In this document: in pieces, positions 46,261-55,624 of the stretch
How positions within the stretch are numbered: the first letter of the stretch is position 1
How the letters are laid out: each line of letters opens with the position of its first letter
Source: Rhodobacteraceae bacterium Alg231-30
GTDB lineage: Bacteria > Pseudomonadota > Alphaproteobacteria > Rhodobacterales > Rhodobacteraceae
Assembly: GCA_900143615.1 (NCBI GenBank)
Contig: FREU01000003.1
Coordinates: 670,237-734,236, forward strand
DNA: 64,000 nucleotides
Direction: 5' to 3'
Made by a program: the position numbers and the translations under genes
The notes under the pieces: model-generated
The model's input: only the letters and a program-made list of their open reading frames with translations
What the model was told of the DNA's origin: nothing
The model's database searches: none

Positions 46261-47100
46261 ATGAAATTTCAGGGCACAAAAGAATATGTCGCAACCGAAG
46301 ACCTCACCATTGCGGTGAATGCGGCTGTTGCACTGGAACGTCCCCTGCTGGTCAAGGGCGAGCCTGGCACCGGAAAAACCGAACTGGCACGCCAAGTTTC
46401 TCAGGCCCTGGGTCTGCGTATGATAGAATGGAACGTCAAATCCACCACCCGCGCTCAACAAGGCCTATATGAGTACGACGCTGTATCTCGCCTGCGTGAC
46501 AGTCAGTTAGGCGATGAACGGGTGCACGATATTTCCAACTACATCAAACGCGGCAAGCTCTGGGAAGCTTTTGAAGCGGGCGAAAAAGTTGTGCTGTTGA
46601 TTGACGAAATCGACAAGGCAGACATCGAATTTCCAAACGATTTGCTGCAAGAGCTCGATAAAATGGAGTTTCATGTCTACGAGACCGGAGAAACCATTCG
46701 CGCCAAAAACCGCCCGATCATCATCATCACATCCAACAATGAAAAAGAACTGCCAGATGCCTTTTTGCGCCGCTGTTTCTTTCACTACATTCGGTTTCCC
46801 GACCCAGAGACCATGAAACAGATCGTCGAAGTACATCATCCAGGCATCAAAGAATCACTTCTGAGCACCGCGCTCACCCAGTTTTACGAAATCCGTGACA
46901 CTGCAGGCCTGAAGAAGAAGCCGTCCACCTCTGAGGTGATCGATTGGCTCAAGTTGCTGCTGGCCGAAGATCTGGACGCCGAGGACCTGAAACGCGACGG
47001 CATCAATGCCTTGCCAAAATTGCACGGCGCGCTACTGAAAAACGAACAAGACGTGCATCTATTTGAGCGGCTTGCCTTTATGGCGCGATCCAATCGCTGA
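46261..47100 (+). CDS. MoxR-family AAA+ ATPase
   Basis: The 279-residue AAA+ ATPase has Walker A GEPGTGKT (33-40), Walker B VVLLIDEIDKAD, sensor SNNEKELPDAFLRRCFF and arginine finger. MoxR ATPases act as chaperones with VWA-domain partners to mature metalloenzymes or handle stress. The matching VWA protein is encoded at 49219, four genes downstream on the same strand. ATG 46261 follows CGGGCGGGGAACACTC. Confidence 0.93.
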   Translation: MKFQGTKEYVATEDLTIAVNAAVALERPLLVKGEPGTGKTELARQVSQALGLRMIEWNVKSTTRAQQGLYEYDAVSRLRDSQLGDERVHDISNYIKRGKLWEAFEAGEKVVLLIDEIDKADIEFPNDLLQELDKMEFHVYETGETIRAKNRPIIIITSNNEKELPDAFLRRCFFHYIRFPDPETMKQIVEVHHPGIKESLLSTALTQFYEIRDTAGLKKKPSTSEVIDWLKLLLAEDLDAEDLKRDGINALPKLHGALLKNEQDVHLFERLAFMARSNR

Positions 47101-47223
47101 TCGCACCAAGTCCGATTTTGACCTCTCGCGGTACGCATTATTGCCGCAAAACAAGCATATTTTTCCGCTCAAATCCTGCTAGATATATTTGAACAACGGG
47201 TTTGAGCGCTTAGGAGCCAGAGA

Positions 47224-47679
47224 ATGACAGATACCTCTGAAGTAACCGTTCGTCCCCTGCGCCCTCAAGACGAAGCGCAGTGGCGTGCACTTTGGACTGC
47301 ATATCTCGAGTTTTATCACACATCTGTGCCCGAAGAGGTCTACCAAACTCTTTTTGAACGCCTTCTTGGTGATGCACAGCAAGACTTTCACTGTTTTGTG
47401 GCGGAACAAAACGGCCGCCTTGTTGGCCTTACGCATTATGTCTTTCACCCACACGCATGGAAGATTGAACCCGTCTGTTACTTACAGGATCTGTTTGCCG
47501 ATCCAGACGTCCGTGGCCTTGGCATTGGGCGCAAGCTCATAGAAGCGGTCTATCAGGCGGCGGATAACGCAGGAGCGCCCTCGGTCTACTGGCTCACCCA
47601 AGATAACAACACAGTGGCGCGCCAGCTCTACGACAGAATCGGCCAGCTTACCCCATTTCTGCGATACAACAGATCCTGA
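47224..47679 (+). CDS. GNAT-family N-acetyltransferase
   Basis: The 151-residue protein has a GNAT fold: YLQDLFADPDVRGLGIGRKL as motif A and WLTQDNNTVARQLYDRIG as motif B. Acceptor unknown. The stop TGA overlaps the next ATG at 47679 (TGATG), so it is cotranslated with the DUF2927 lipoprotein gene. Confidence 0.88.
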   Translation: MTDTSEVTVRPLRPQDEAQWRALWTAYLEFYHTSVPEEVYQTLFERLLGDAQQDFHCFVAEQNGRLVGLTHYVFHPHAWKIEPVCYLQDLFADPDVRGLGIGRKLIEAVYQAADNAGAPSVYWLTQDNNTVARQLYDRIGQLTPFLRYNRS

Positions 47680-49040
47680 TGCTGCGTTTTCTCTTCCCTC
47701 TCGCTTTTGCGCTGTCGGCCTGTGTGTCCCCTGATCAAGGAAGCACCCCGACCCGCGCGGCAGTTACTGACAGCACACTGCCGCCTGTCAAAAGCTTTGC
47801 AACCTCGCAACCCTTGCCCCCCGCCCGGTCAAACCGCGACATTTCCCGCGACTTTATGGACTTGTCCTTTGCACTTGAGAGCGGGCGCAGTTTGGACACT
47901 TTTACGCGTTTTGAGGGTCCTATTACTGTGCGGGTCACAGGAAAGCCACCTGCGGGCATGGTCTCTGACCTCCAGCGCCTGATTTCACGCTTGCGCCGCG
48001 AAGCGCGGATCGACATCCAGCTAACGCAAAACAAGGACGCCAACGTCACGATCGAGGCAGTGTCCACGCGCGACATTCGCCGCGCCCTGCCTCAAGCTGC
48101 CTGTTTTGTGGTGCCCAATATCACCAGCCTGTCACAGTATCGATCTGCACGGCGCAACTCCTCGACCAATTGGGCAATGCTGACCTCGCGAGAAACAATT
48201 GCCATTTTTGTGCCCAATGACACCAGCGCCCAAGAAACCCGCGACTGCTTGCACGAAGAGCTCGCACAGGCCATCGGGCCGCTCAACGACCTCTACCGCC
48301 TGCCGGACAGCGTTTTTAACGACGACAACATACATGCCGTGTTGACCGGCTTTGATATGATGATTTTGCGCGCTTATTATGATCCCTCTTTGCGCAATGG
48401 CATGTCGCGCAACCAAGTTGCAGCCCAGCTGCCATCCATTCTGGCGCGGATCAATCCCCGCGGAGAAAATCTCTCGTCGCAACAACTGGCTGCCACGCCG
48501 CGCGAATGGATCGACGCGATACAGACAGCGCTTGGCCCCGGCACCAGTCCTGCCAATCGCCGCGCCGCGGCCACACACGCGCTGAAAGTGGCTCAGCAAC
48601 AAGGCTGGCAAGATCACCGCTTAGGCTTTTCGCATTATGCGCTAGGCCGATTGATGCAGTCCCATGACATCAATCAAGCGCACACGCATTTTTTGCAAGC
48701 AGATCGCGCTTTTGCGCGTGTCACGCAATATGGGCCCCACCGCGCCTTTGTCGCCACACAACTGGCAGCCCATGCGATTTCCGCCGGACGTGGTGAAGAA
48801 GCGCTGAACCTGATCACCCCGCAACTCGAAACCGCCGCACGCCACGAAAACGCAGCCCTGTTGTCCACGCTCATGCTTCTTCAAGCCGAAGCCTTGGAAA
48901 TGGAGGGCAAAACCGATCAGGCCAACACCGTGCGTCTGGACAGCATCGGCTGGGCGCGTTACGGATTTGGTCCGGATTGGGCGGTGCGCTCCAAGCTTCG
49001 CGAAGTCGCCACCCTCAATCCGCTCAAAAGGGGAAATTAA
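47679..49040 (+). CDS. DUF2927-domain lipoprotein
   Basis: The 453-residue product has a lipoprotein signal with Cys15 (LAFALSACVS) and a DUF2927 domain: ISRDFMDLSFALESGRSLDT, FEGPITVRVTG, and HEELAQAIGPLNDLYRLPDS with VFNDDNIHAVLTGFD. The HEELAQAIG segment looks metalloprotease-like (HExxx), though a second ligand is not clear. The C-terminal half is TPR-like. It is probably periplasmic and membrane-anchored. It sits between GNAT and VWA genes in one operon. Confidence 0.85.
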   Translation: MLRFLFPLAFALSACVSPDQGSTPTRAAVTDSTLPPVKSFATSQPLPPARSNRDISRDFMDLSFALESGRSLDTFTRFEGPITVRVTGKPPAGMVSDLQRLISRLRREARIDIQLTQNKDANVTIEAVSTRDIRRALPQAACFVVPNITSLSQYRSARRNSSTNWAMLTSRETIAIFVPNDTSAQETRDCLHEELAQAIGPLNDLYRLPDSVFNDDNIHAVLTGFDMMILRAYYDPSLRNGMSRNQVAAQLPSILARINPRGENLSSQQLAATPREWIDAIQTALGPGTSPANRRAAATHALKVAQQQGWQDHRLGFSHYALGRLMQSHDINQAHTHFLQADRAFARVTQYGPHRAFVATQLAAHAISAGRGEEALNLITPQLETAARHENAALLSTLMLLQAEALEMEGKTDQANTVRLDSIGWARYGFGPDWAVRSKLREVATLNPLKRGN

Positions 49041-49046
49041 GACACA

Positions 49047-49214
49047 ATGATCGTACTATTGGGGGCCCTGCTGGGCGCAATCATCGGCGGCGGCCTCGCC
49101 AAAAAACGCGGCGGGAAAAAACTGGACATCCTGCAATATGCCGCGATCTATGCGCTGATTTTCGCAATTATTGGCATGTTCGTTACGATTTTTGTGCACC
49201 GTATGGCACTGTGA
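49047..49214 (+). CDS. 55-residue membrane protein
   Basis: A short frame between the lipoprotein and VWA genes: MIVLLGALLGAIIGGGLAKK, a basic linker (RGGKKLDILQ), then a second helix YAAIYALIFAIIGMFVTIFV. Two transmembrane helices with a positive cytoplasmic loop. Starts 6 bp after the lipoprotein stop and ends 4 bp before the VWA start, so it is certainly in the operon. AAGGGGAAATTAAG precedes the ATG. Function unknown. Confidence 0.8.
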   Translation: MIVLLGALLGAIIGGGLAKKRGGKKLDILQYAAIYALIFAIIGMFVTIFVHRMAL

Positions 49215-49218
49215 TCCG

Positions 49219-50403
49219 ATGTTTTTGCGTTTCTTTGAAAACCTCAGAAACGGCGGCGTACCGGTATCGCTGCGCGAGTTTCTTGGGTTTCTTGAAGGAC
49301 TTAAGGCGGGTCTAGCCACCTATGATGTAGACGCCTTTTACTATCTGGCGCGCACCATCATGGTCAAAGACGAGCGCAACATCGACAAGTTTGACCGCGC
49401 CTTCGCGGCCACTTTCGAAGGTCTCGGAAACATCTCGATCCAGGAAGTCCTCGAAGCCGTCGACATTCCAGAAGACTGGCTGCGCAAAATGGCCGAAAAG
49501 CACCTCAGCCCCAAAGAGATGGCCGAGATCGAGAGCTTGGGTGGCTTTGACAAACTGATGGAAACGCTCAAAGAGCGCCTCAAGGAACAGGAAGGCCGCC
49601 ATCAGGGCGGCAACAAATGGATTGGCACGGCCGGCACCTCGCCCTTTGGCGCCTACGGCTACAACCCCGAAGGTGTGCGCATCGGCCAGAAAGAGAGCCG
49701 TCACCAACGCGCCACCAAAGTTTGGGACAAACGCGAATTCCGCAATTTTGATGACACCATAGAACTGGGCACCCGCAACATCAAAGTGGCGCTCAAACGC
49801 CTGCGCCGCTGGGCCCGCGAAGGTGCCAACGATGAGCTTGATCTGGACGGCACCATCCGTGCCACGGCCGAACACGGCTATCTCGATGTCAAAACCCGCC
49901 CCGAGCGGCACAACGCCGTCAAAGTTTTGCTGTTTCTGGATGTTGGCGGCTCAATGGATCCCTACGTCAAAGTTGTCGAAGAGCTTTTCTCTGCCGCGCG
50001 CGCCGAATTCAAACACCTCGAATATTACTACTTCCACAACTGCCTCTACGAAGGCGTATGGCGTGACAATCGCCGCCGCTGGGATGCACAAATTGCGACC
50101 CACGAGGTTCTGCGCACGTATGGGCCAGACTACAAATGTATCTTTGTTGGGGACGCCTCCATGTCACCTTATGAAATTGCCTATCCCGGAGGGGCAAACG
50201 AGCATTGGAACCAGGAAGCAGGTCAGGTTTGGCTGCAACGTGCCCGTGACCAATGGGGCAGCCACCTCTGGATCAACCCGATCCCCGAGAAACACTGGAG
50301 CTACACCCATTCGATCCAGATGATCCGCGAGATTTTTGAAGATCGCATGGTTCCCATGACGCTAGAAGGCCTTGAGCGCGGCATGCGCGCGCTGACCCGA
50401 TAG
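49219..50403 (+). CDS. VWA-domain (CoxE-like) protein
   Basis: The 394-residue protein has a helical N-terminus and a VWA domain whose MIDAS reads LLFLDVGGSMDPYV (Asp241, Gly in place of the first serine of DxSxS). LWINPIPEKHWSYTHSIQMI closes the domain. This is the CoxE-type partner of MoxR ATPases such as 46261-47100. The ATG at 49219 is 4 bp after the small membrane-protein stop. Confidence 0.92.
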   Translation: MFLRFFENLRNGGVPVSLREFLGFLEGLKAGLATYDVDAFYYLARTIMVKDERNIDKFDRAFAATFEGLGNISIQEVLEAVDIPEDWLRKMAEKHLSPKEMAEIESLGGFDKLMETLKERLKEQEGRHQGGNKWIGTAGTSPFGAYGYNPEGVRIGQKESRHQRATKVWDKREFRNFDDTIELGTRNIKVALKRLRRWAREGANDELDLDGTIRATAEHGYLDVKTRPERHNAVKVLLFLDVGGSMDPYVKVVEELFSAARAEFKHLEYYYFHNCLYEGVWRDNRRRWDAQIATHEVLRTYGPDYKCIFVGDASMSPYEIAYPGGANEHWNQEAGQVWLQRARDQWGSHLWINPIPEKHWSYTHSIQMIREIFEDRMVPMTLEGLERGMRALTR

Positions 50404-50492
50404 ATCGGCTTTTGGCGCAACTGAATGGCAACCTCACAACAACTTGCGAACTCTCTATTGCTGATTTCGCGCGACTGCCCCATATCTCAACC

Positions 50493-51185
50493 ATGCTTCG
50501 TTTTGCGCCAATCCTCATCGCCCTGATTTACGGCATTGTGCTGTATCGCTTTTCAGCTTGGCGTACCGCGCGCGAGCTTGACGCGCGCTCAACTGAGCTG
50601 GCTGATCCAAAACTTGTGCCGCTCATCAAGAAAATGGCCACAGCCCTCGATCTAAAACGCATCCGCGTTCACATCTATGAAATCGATCCGGTTAACGGCC
50701 TTGCGGCTCCAGATGGTCGGATATTTATCACCCGAGGCTTTTATAATCGCTACCGCGCGGGCGAAGTCACCGCCGACGAACTTGCTTCAGTGATCGCGCA
50801 TGAATTGGGGCACGTCGCCTTGGGCCATTCACGCCGCCGGATGATTGATTTCTCCGGTCAAAACGCGTTGCGCACCGCACTCGCAATGGTGCTGTCACGC
50901 TTCTTGCCCGGCATTGGCCCCTTGATTGCCAATTCGGCCATGTCCCTGCTCATGGCACGGCTGTCACGCTCAGATGAATACGAAGCCGACAGCTACGCCG
51001 CCGCCTTGCTGACCAAATCCGGCATCGGCACAGCACCGCAGAAATCTCTGTTTACAAAACTGGAAGCGCTGACAAAATCCGGCGCCGCTCCGATGCCCGC
51101 ATGGATGCTCAGCCACCCCAAAACGCCTGACCGCATTGCCGCCATCGAAGCTTTGGAAAAGAAATGGCGGCTCGAAACACCCTAG
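50493..51185 (+). CDS. M48-family zinc metalloprotease
   Basis: The 230-residue membrane protease has an N-terminal hydrophobic anchor (MLRFAPILIALIYGIVLYRF) and the zinc motif HELGH at 103-107 with the third ligand Glu in SRSDEYEADSYAA. The C-terminal SHPKTPDRIAAIEALEK is typical of HtpX/M48. It degrades or processes damaged membrane proteins. It lies 89 bp after the VWA gene. Confidence 0.92.
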   Translation: MLRFAPILIALIYGIVLYRFSAWRTARELDARSTELADPKLVPLIKKMATALDLKRIRVHIYEIDPVNGLAAPDGRIFITRGFYNRYRAGEVTADELASVIAHELGHVALGHSRRRMIDFSGQNALRTALAMVLSRFLPGIGPLIANSAMSLLMARLSRSDEYEADSYAAALLTKSGIGTAPQKSLFTKLEALTKSGAAPMPAWMLSHPKTPDRIAAIEALEKKWRLETP

Positions 51186-51531
51186 GCTTTTTGGTGCTCC
51201 CAATGCTTTGGGGAACTGGGCCTCAGGCGCAGCGGCGTTAAAACCCTTTGCCCATTCTCGGACTTGCGATTGTTTGAGTAGTAGTCTCGGCAAAAAGAGC
51301 AGCCATGCCCTAAAACCGCGCGTTGTACATCACGCACTAAAGGTAGATTTGAGCCCAAATTGACCGATGCAGCGCTGTGCGCCAATGTCCGCTTTTGGAT
51401 TCCCATGGGTGCGTCGCACGCGGCGGGTAAGCTTATACTCGTGACATTCTGTCCAGCCAAGTATGCAACGGTATTAGCAGGCTACCCAGTAAGCCGACGG
51501 AACGAACCACAACACTTGCGTTCCGACGCTT
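51186..51531. other. Intergenic stretch without recognised gene
   Basis: About 350 bp between the M48 gene and the SDR pseudogene. Short frames exist, but I see no ribosome site or family. It borders the decayed zone. Confidence 0.45.
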
Positions 51532-52114
51532 TCATGTCGCTTCTAAACTTTCGCATACTTCAGCCGCAAGCCGTTCATTTGCCGCCTCGTGCATGTCAGG
51601 TGCTATGTAGTCAGGATAAACAATGTTGCAGATAATACTATCCGATCCAAATTCCGCCGCGAGAATTTTTGCAAAACCCACGAGCGCGTGTTTCGCCGCC
51701 ATAGATTCCCCGAAACCCAGCTTCGCTTCCAAGCTCGCAGTTAAACCAATATTTACGAATCTGACACCGCCACGCCTTTGTATGTAAGGTATAGAGGCTT
51801 GTGCAACCATCATCGGACCCATCGCATTTTCGCGAAAGCTTATGTCCCATACGGTCGGGGTAGTTGCCAAATTCGCAGATACAGCGGTCGACCGCAGAGG
51901 ATACCCGATCCGTTCTCTTCACGTCGAGCAGCGGTGCTAACTCATCGGTCGCTTCGAGCCGCACAAGTGTGTTGCCTCCCTTGGTCAAGACGGCTCGGTC
52001 CGTCACAACAACTTTCGCACCATCAGCATCCAGTTTCGTCGCGATCGCGAGACCGATCCCTTGAGGCGCGGATGCGCCGGTATACAGCGCGACTTTTCCA
52101 TTCAGTTCCTTCAT
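51532..52114 (-). pseudogene. Broken SDR-family dehydrogenase
   Basis: Two pieces in different frames make one SDR. The first piece (from ATG 52114) reads MKELNGKVALYTGASAPQGI, GLAIATKLDADGAKVVVTDR. The second piece ends at 51532 and contains GPMMVAQASIPYIQRRGG, FVNIGLTASLEAKLGFG, ESMAAKHALVGFAKILAAEF. The join near 51855 has lost the NAG loop and shifts frame. The catalytic Tyr is a Ser (SMAAK instead of YxxxK). It is therefore not functional. Confidence 0.8.
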
Positions 52115-52380
52115 CAACTTAGAAGGGAGTGGGACATCATCCGTGTCAAATGATTAATGGTTGCAGCGAATTAACTGCGCTGAAAGAGCGAAAAGCTGGA
52201 TGGAGCAGCCATTGAAGCCGCGGCTCAGAACGGCAGTCTATTCCGTATAGCGGTCATCGATGCTATCCACTACGAGTGTCTGCATCCGCCCGCAACACGC
52301 TTAAGGTCTCGACAGGTGACCACAGCCTCATTAGCCTGTGCCAAACCTCGGCCAGTTGGCAGGCTACTCCAGAGGTACAT

Positions 52381-52960
52381 CTAATCCTGCAGCCCGTGGT
52401 GCTCCGCGTTGTCGGGAAACAATTTAACCTTATCGATCAAAGGTGCCAAATATACATGCGCTTCTTCGCGCGGGCTTTATCAAGCAACAGATGTTCGAGG
52501 TTCTTTAACGCACTTTCATGGATCGTGCGCGCATCTTCGAATTCCGTGTGACTGTGCGCGATCTGCGCTTGTAGGGCAGTGTTGCGGGTCGTCAATTCGC
52601 TTATCTCGACGTCAAGCGCGACGGCCTTGGCTTAGAAGCCTGCAAATAGTGCGCCTTCAAAAAAGCCGTGAAAATGTTTTCCCGCCTTGTTATCGCTGCG
52701 ACAATCGCCATTTCAAACCGCTTCAGATCAGGTTCCACTTGCCCGCCTATGATGTTGTCGCACGCCGCGTCATAAGCCTTTTCAAATCGCTACTAAAGAT
52801 CGTCAGATCGAAACGCCGACCGGAGAGGCTGAAACGCGGGCACGTCAATAGTCTGCGTGAGATCGCACGAGAGTTCATGCAGGCCAATCGCTAGGTTTCG
52901 CGACTGCGATGGCAGAGCCGAGCTAAAGAAGCGTGCGCCAAAGCCTGACCAAGCACGACC
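52381..52960 (-). pseudogene. Decayed gene encoding a helical/coiled-coil protein
   Basis: Minus-strand translation gives a protein-like series broken by two tandem stops (TAG TAG near 52791-52796) and at least two frameshifts: LAIGLHELSCDLTQT, then RFEKAYDAACDNIIGGQVEP and FTAFLKAHYLQAS, then EISELTTRNTALQAQIAH, then LIDKVKLFPDNAEHHGLQD. The coiled coil followed by a LIDxVxLxPD segment resembles the tail of large serine recombinases, but no catalytic domain is seen. Family uncertain. Confidence 0.5.
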
Positions 52961-53358
52961 CAACCGCTATTAACTTGACCGCTGACAGCGAGCCGCGACC
53001 TTCATTGTCGTGGCAGCGAAAGGCAGGTTCCATTTTACTGATAAGTGACAATCAGTTAGCTTTCGCTGGTATAAATTTGATGATCTGATAACGACGCACA
53101 GATTTAGATTATATCGATTTCTTTCGAACCATCGGAGCGTTTTGCCAATTACGCAAGCCGGTCAATCGAAGTTGAACGCCAATTGTATCAACAGACACGA
53201 CCGTAAACACCAAACTGATACAAAACTTACAAAACTCTCCTTGCTGTAAATCCTTAGTGACACAAACCTCCGTCATCTTAGGCAAACCCCGTTTTGAGGT
53301 GCCTGCGATCTTCGCACCCTAGACTGGAGCCTATTTTAATGAGGAAAGGGCCGCACAG
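52961..53358. other. AT-rich stretch upstream of the RTX gene
   Basis: About 400 bp with no gene, lower G+C than its surroundings. It probably holds the promoter of the RTX gene. The last bases AGGAAAGGG form its ribosome site. I see no clear repeat. Confidence 0.45.
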
Positions 53359-54795
53359 ATGGCATTCAAATTTCTTAAACCATTTTCAACTTCTTTGGAT
53401 TGGAACGGGCGCGCCAAACGTGCCGAAAAAACCGAGACCCGAAGGGAGTTCGAAGAAGATAGCCGCAGCCTCGGGAAGCGCGAAGAGGAACACTCGGAAG
53501 TTGAAGCGCTCCGTGAAACGTCAGAACGCGATCGCTCCGACGGCGAAACCCGTGGGGACGAGCGCCCTGAACCGACCGAACCGACGTTTGTAATCGACGG
53601 TGATTTGGCTGCCCGTTTCAATTCCTTGCTAAGCATTCTCTCTCCCTATTCGCCATTGATCCCAAACGATTTGAATATCACGCCAGTGAACATCTGGATG
53701 GATTGGGGGGGACAGAACGAGTTTCATGGAACCAACGGTGTCGACCGTGCTTGGGGGATGTGGGGGGATGACGACATCTATCTGTACGACGGCAACGATG
53801 TGGCCTACGGCGGCTCCGGAAATGACCTCATTCTCGGTATGCGCGGTGACGACGCCTTGTATGGCGGCACTGGCAACGACGTTATGTCCGGTGATGTGGG
53901 CAACGATACGCTTGATGGGGGTCACGGAAATGACGTTCTTCTGGGTGGTCGTGGCAACGACATGTTCCGTGGGGGCGAAGGTAACGATCGCATTGATGGC
54001 GACGACGACAATGACGTGGTGCGCGGCGATGGCGGCAACGACAGCATCGAAGGTGGAAACGGAAAGGACCTACTCTGGGGAGATGAAGGTGCCGACACCA
54101 TTATTGGTGGCGATGGCGATGATCAAGTCTTTGGCGGCATTGGCAATGATCTGCTACAGGGGGGATCTGGTGACGACCATATGGAAGGCGGTGGCGGAGC
54201 CGACGTTATGATCGGTGCGCAAGGCAACGATCTGATGAATGGCGGTGGCAGCAACGATGTAATGGATGGTGGCAGCGGCAACGACGAAATGAACGGCGAA
54301 ACCGGCAATGACCAGATCGAAGGTGACGGCGGCAGCGACACCATTCGTGGCGGCGAAGGCGACGACCAACTGTTCGGCGGTATCGGCAACGACTACATTC
54401 AAGGCGGCAATGGTAATGACGCGATCTATGGCGGCACCAACGAGGCCGGCGAAATTGGCGACTATTTGATCGGCGGCACCGGGTTTGACGTATTTTATTT
54501 CGAGACTGGCGACAGTGGCGGCACATCCGGAGGCCCAATGGACATTATCGACGATTTTGTTTCCGGTGGCGATCTTCTGGTTTTCCAAGACTTTTCTGGT
54601 GCGACCTTCATGGGCGAACAAGACGGCTTCTCAAATTCCCCGGGTGCTGAAGCCTACTTCGAACAAACCCAAAGCAATATCTACGGCGCAGTCACAAATA
54701 TCTATGTTCGTGACGACAATGGGCTCGCGACAGACCTGTCACTGACTTTGCTAGGACATGTGGACCTGACCGAGGGCGACGTGTTCCTCTTTTGA
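53359..54795 (+). CDS. RTX calcium-binding repeat protein
   Basis: The 478-residue protein has a highly charged N-terminus (KRAEKTETRREFEEDSRSL and more), then about 14-16 nonapeptide RTX repeats of the GGxGNDxLx type between residues 140 and 375 (GGSGNDLILGMRGDDALYGG, GGTGNDVMSG and so on), and a C-terminal region ending DVFLF, a likely type I secretion signal. It is probably secreted through a type I exporter, not encoded here, and folds in calcium. No enzymatic domain is visible. It ends before a strong hairpin and faces the RR/HK pair. Confidence 0.88.
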   Translation: MAFKFLKPFSTSLDWNGRAKRAEKTETRREFEEDSRSLGKREEEHSEVEALRETSERDRSDGETRGDERPEPTEPTFVIDGDLAARFNSLLSILSPYSPLIPNDLNITPVNIWMDWGGQNEFHGTNGVDRAWGMWGDDDIYLYDGNDVAYGGSGNDLILGMRGDDALYGGTGNDVMSGDVGNDTLDGGHGNDVLLGGRGNDMFRGGEGNDRIDGDDDNDVVRGDGGNDSIEGGNGKDLLWGDEGADTIIGGDGDDQVFGGIGNDLLQGGSGDDHMEGGGGADVMIGAQGNDLMNGGGSNDVMDGGSGNDEMNGETGNDQIEGDGGSDTIRGGEGDDQLFGGIGNDYIQGGNGNDAIYGGTNEAGEIGDYLIGGTGFDVFYFETGDSGGTSGGPMDIIDDFVSGGDLLVFQDFSGATFMGEQDGFSNSPGAEAYFEQTQSNIYGAVTNIYVRDDNGLATDLSLTLLGHVDLTEGDVFLF

Positions 54796-54802
54796 ACAGG
54801 TT

Positions 54803-54832
54803 TTCGGAGGCGAGGTGCCTGTCGCCTCCGAA
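54803..54832. terminator. Hairpin between the RTX gene and the response regulator
   Basis: TTCGGAGGCGA, an 8-nt loop, and its exact complement, an 11-bp perfect stem, 8 bp after the RTX stop. It lies between convergent genes and probably stops transcription from both. Confidence 0.7.
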
Positions 54833-54907
54833 CAATATCAGCTTTCATCAAAAGAACGACGTGCAGGATTTACTTCTGCGCGTCTTTCGCGATCAGGGCC
54901 ACGTCCG

Positions 54908-55624
54908 TCAGTCAAAGATATAGCCGAGACCCCGAACCGTTCGTATGGTCTCAGGCTTGGTAGGATGCACCTCGATTTTCCGACGCAGCCGTGAAATTCG
55001 CAGATCGATCGAGCGGTCATAATGCTCCCAACCCCGATCATGTGCCTGCTCCAACAATTGATCCCGATTGAGGACCCGACCTCGGTTTTGGGCAAACACG
55101 CGCAAGAGACTGAATTCCATTGCTGTAATCGTTATTTCCTTGCCATCTTCGGCAAACAGTTTGGCGCCATCGAGATCAAGCTGACATCGACCAAAAGGAA
55201 CTGTGCCACTCATTTTGGCCTGCCTTGAGGTTGGAACGTCGGACAGGTCCTGCCGCCTCAACGCGGCCTTGATCCGAGCCTCGAGTTCTCGCAGGTCTAC
55301 TGGTTTCGCCACATAGTCATCGGCGCCCATTTCAAGCCCAACGATGCGGTCAACAACTTCGCCGGCCGCCGAAAGCATGATGACGGGGATCGTGGTGTCC
55401 ACGCGAAGCTCACGCAAAGCCGTGAGTCCGTCAGTTCCAGGCATGTTGATATCGAGGATAATGATGTCAGGTTGCTTTGCCCCAATCGAGGCAAACAGCG
55501 CGTCCGCGTGTTCGGCCTCCTCCACACAAAACCCGCGCTCGGTTAGGTATTCCGCCAACATTTCACGCAGATGAGGCTCGTCGTCACAGACGAGAACCGT
55601 CTTTTTATCCATCCCGACCGTCAT
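54908..55624 (-). CDS. OmpR-family response regulator
   Basis: The 238-residue protein has a receiver domain with phospho-acceptor Asp58 (IIILDINMPGTDG), acidic pair DDE near 14-16 and Lys in YVAKPVD, and an OmpR winged helix ending IRTVRGLGYIFD. The ATG at 55624 overlaps the kinase stop by 4 bp (ATGA), with GGAGG 6 nt upstream. It is the partner of the kinase 55621-58635. Confidence 0.93.
   Translation of the reverse strand: MTVGMDKKTVLVCDDEPHLREMLAEYLTERGFCVEEAEHADALFASIGAKQPDIIILDINMPGTDGLTALRELRVDTTIPVIMLSAAGEVVDRIVGLEMGADDYVAKPVDLRELEARIKAALRRQDLSDVPTSRQAKMSGTVPFGRCQLDLDGAKLFAEDGKEITITAMEFSLLRVFAQNRGRVLNRDQLLEQAHDRGWEHYDRSIDLRISRLRRKIEVHPTKPETIRTVRGLGYIFD

Noticed and set aside
52409-52894. 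A plus-strand frame of about 160 residues in the decayed zone
   Set aside because: Cys/Arg-rich shadow composition; the minus strand reads as the degraded real gene.
54154-54621. Minus-strand frames inside the RTX gene
   Set aside because: They are shadows of the repetitive RTX codons.
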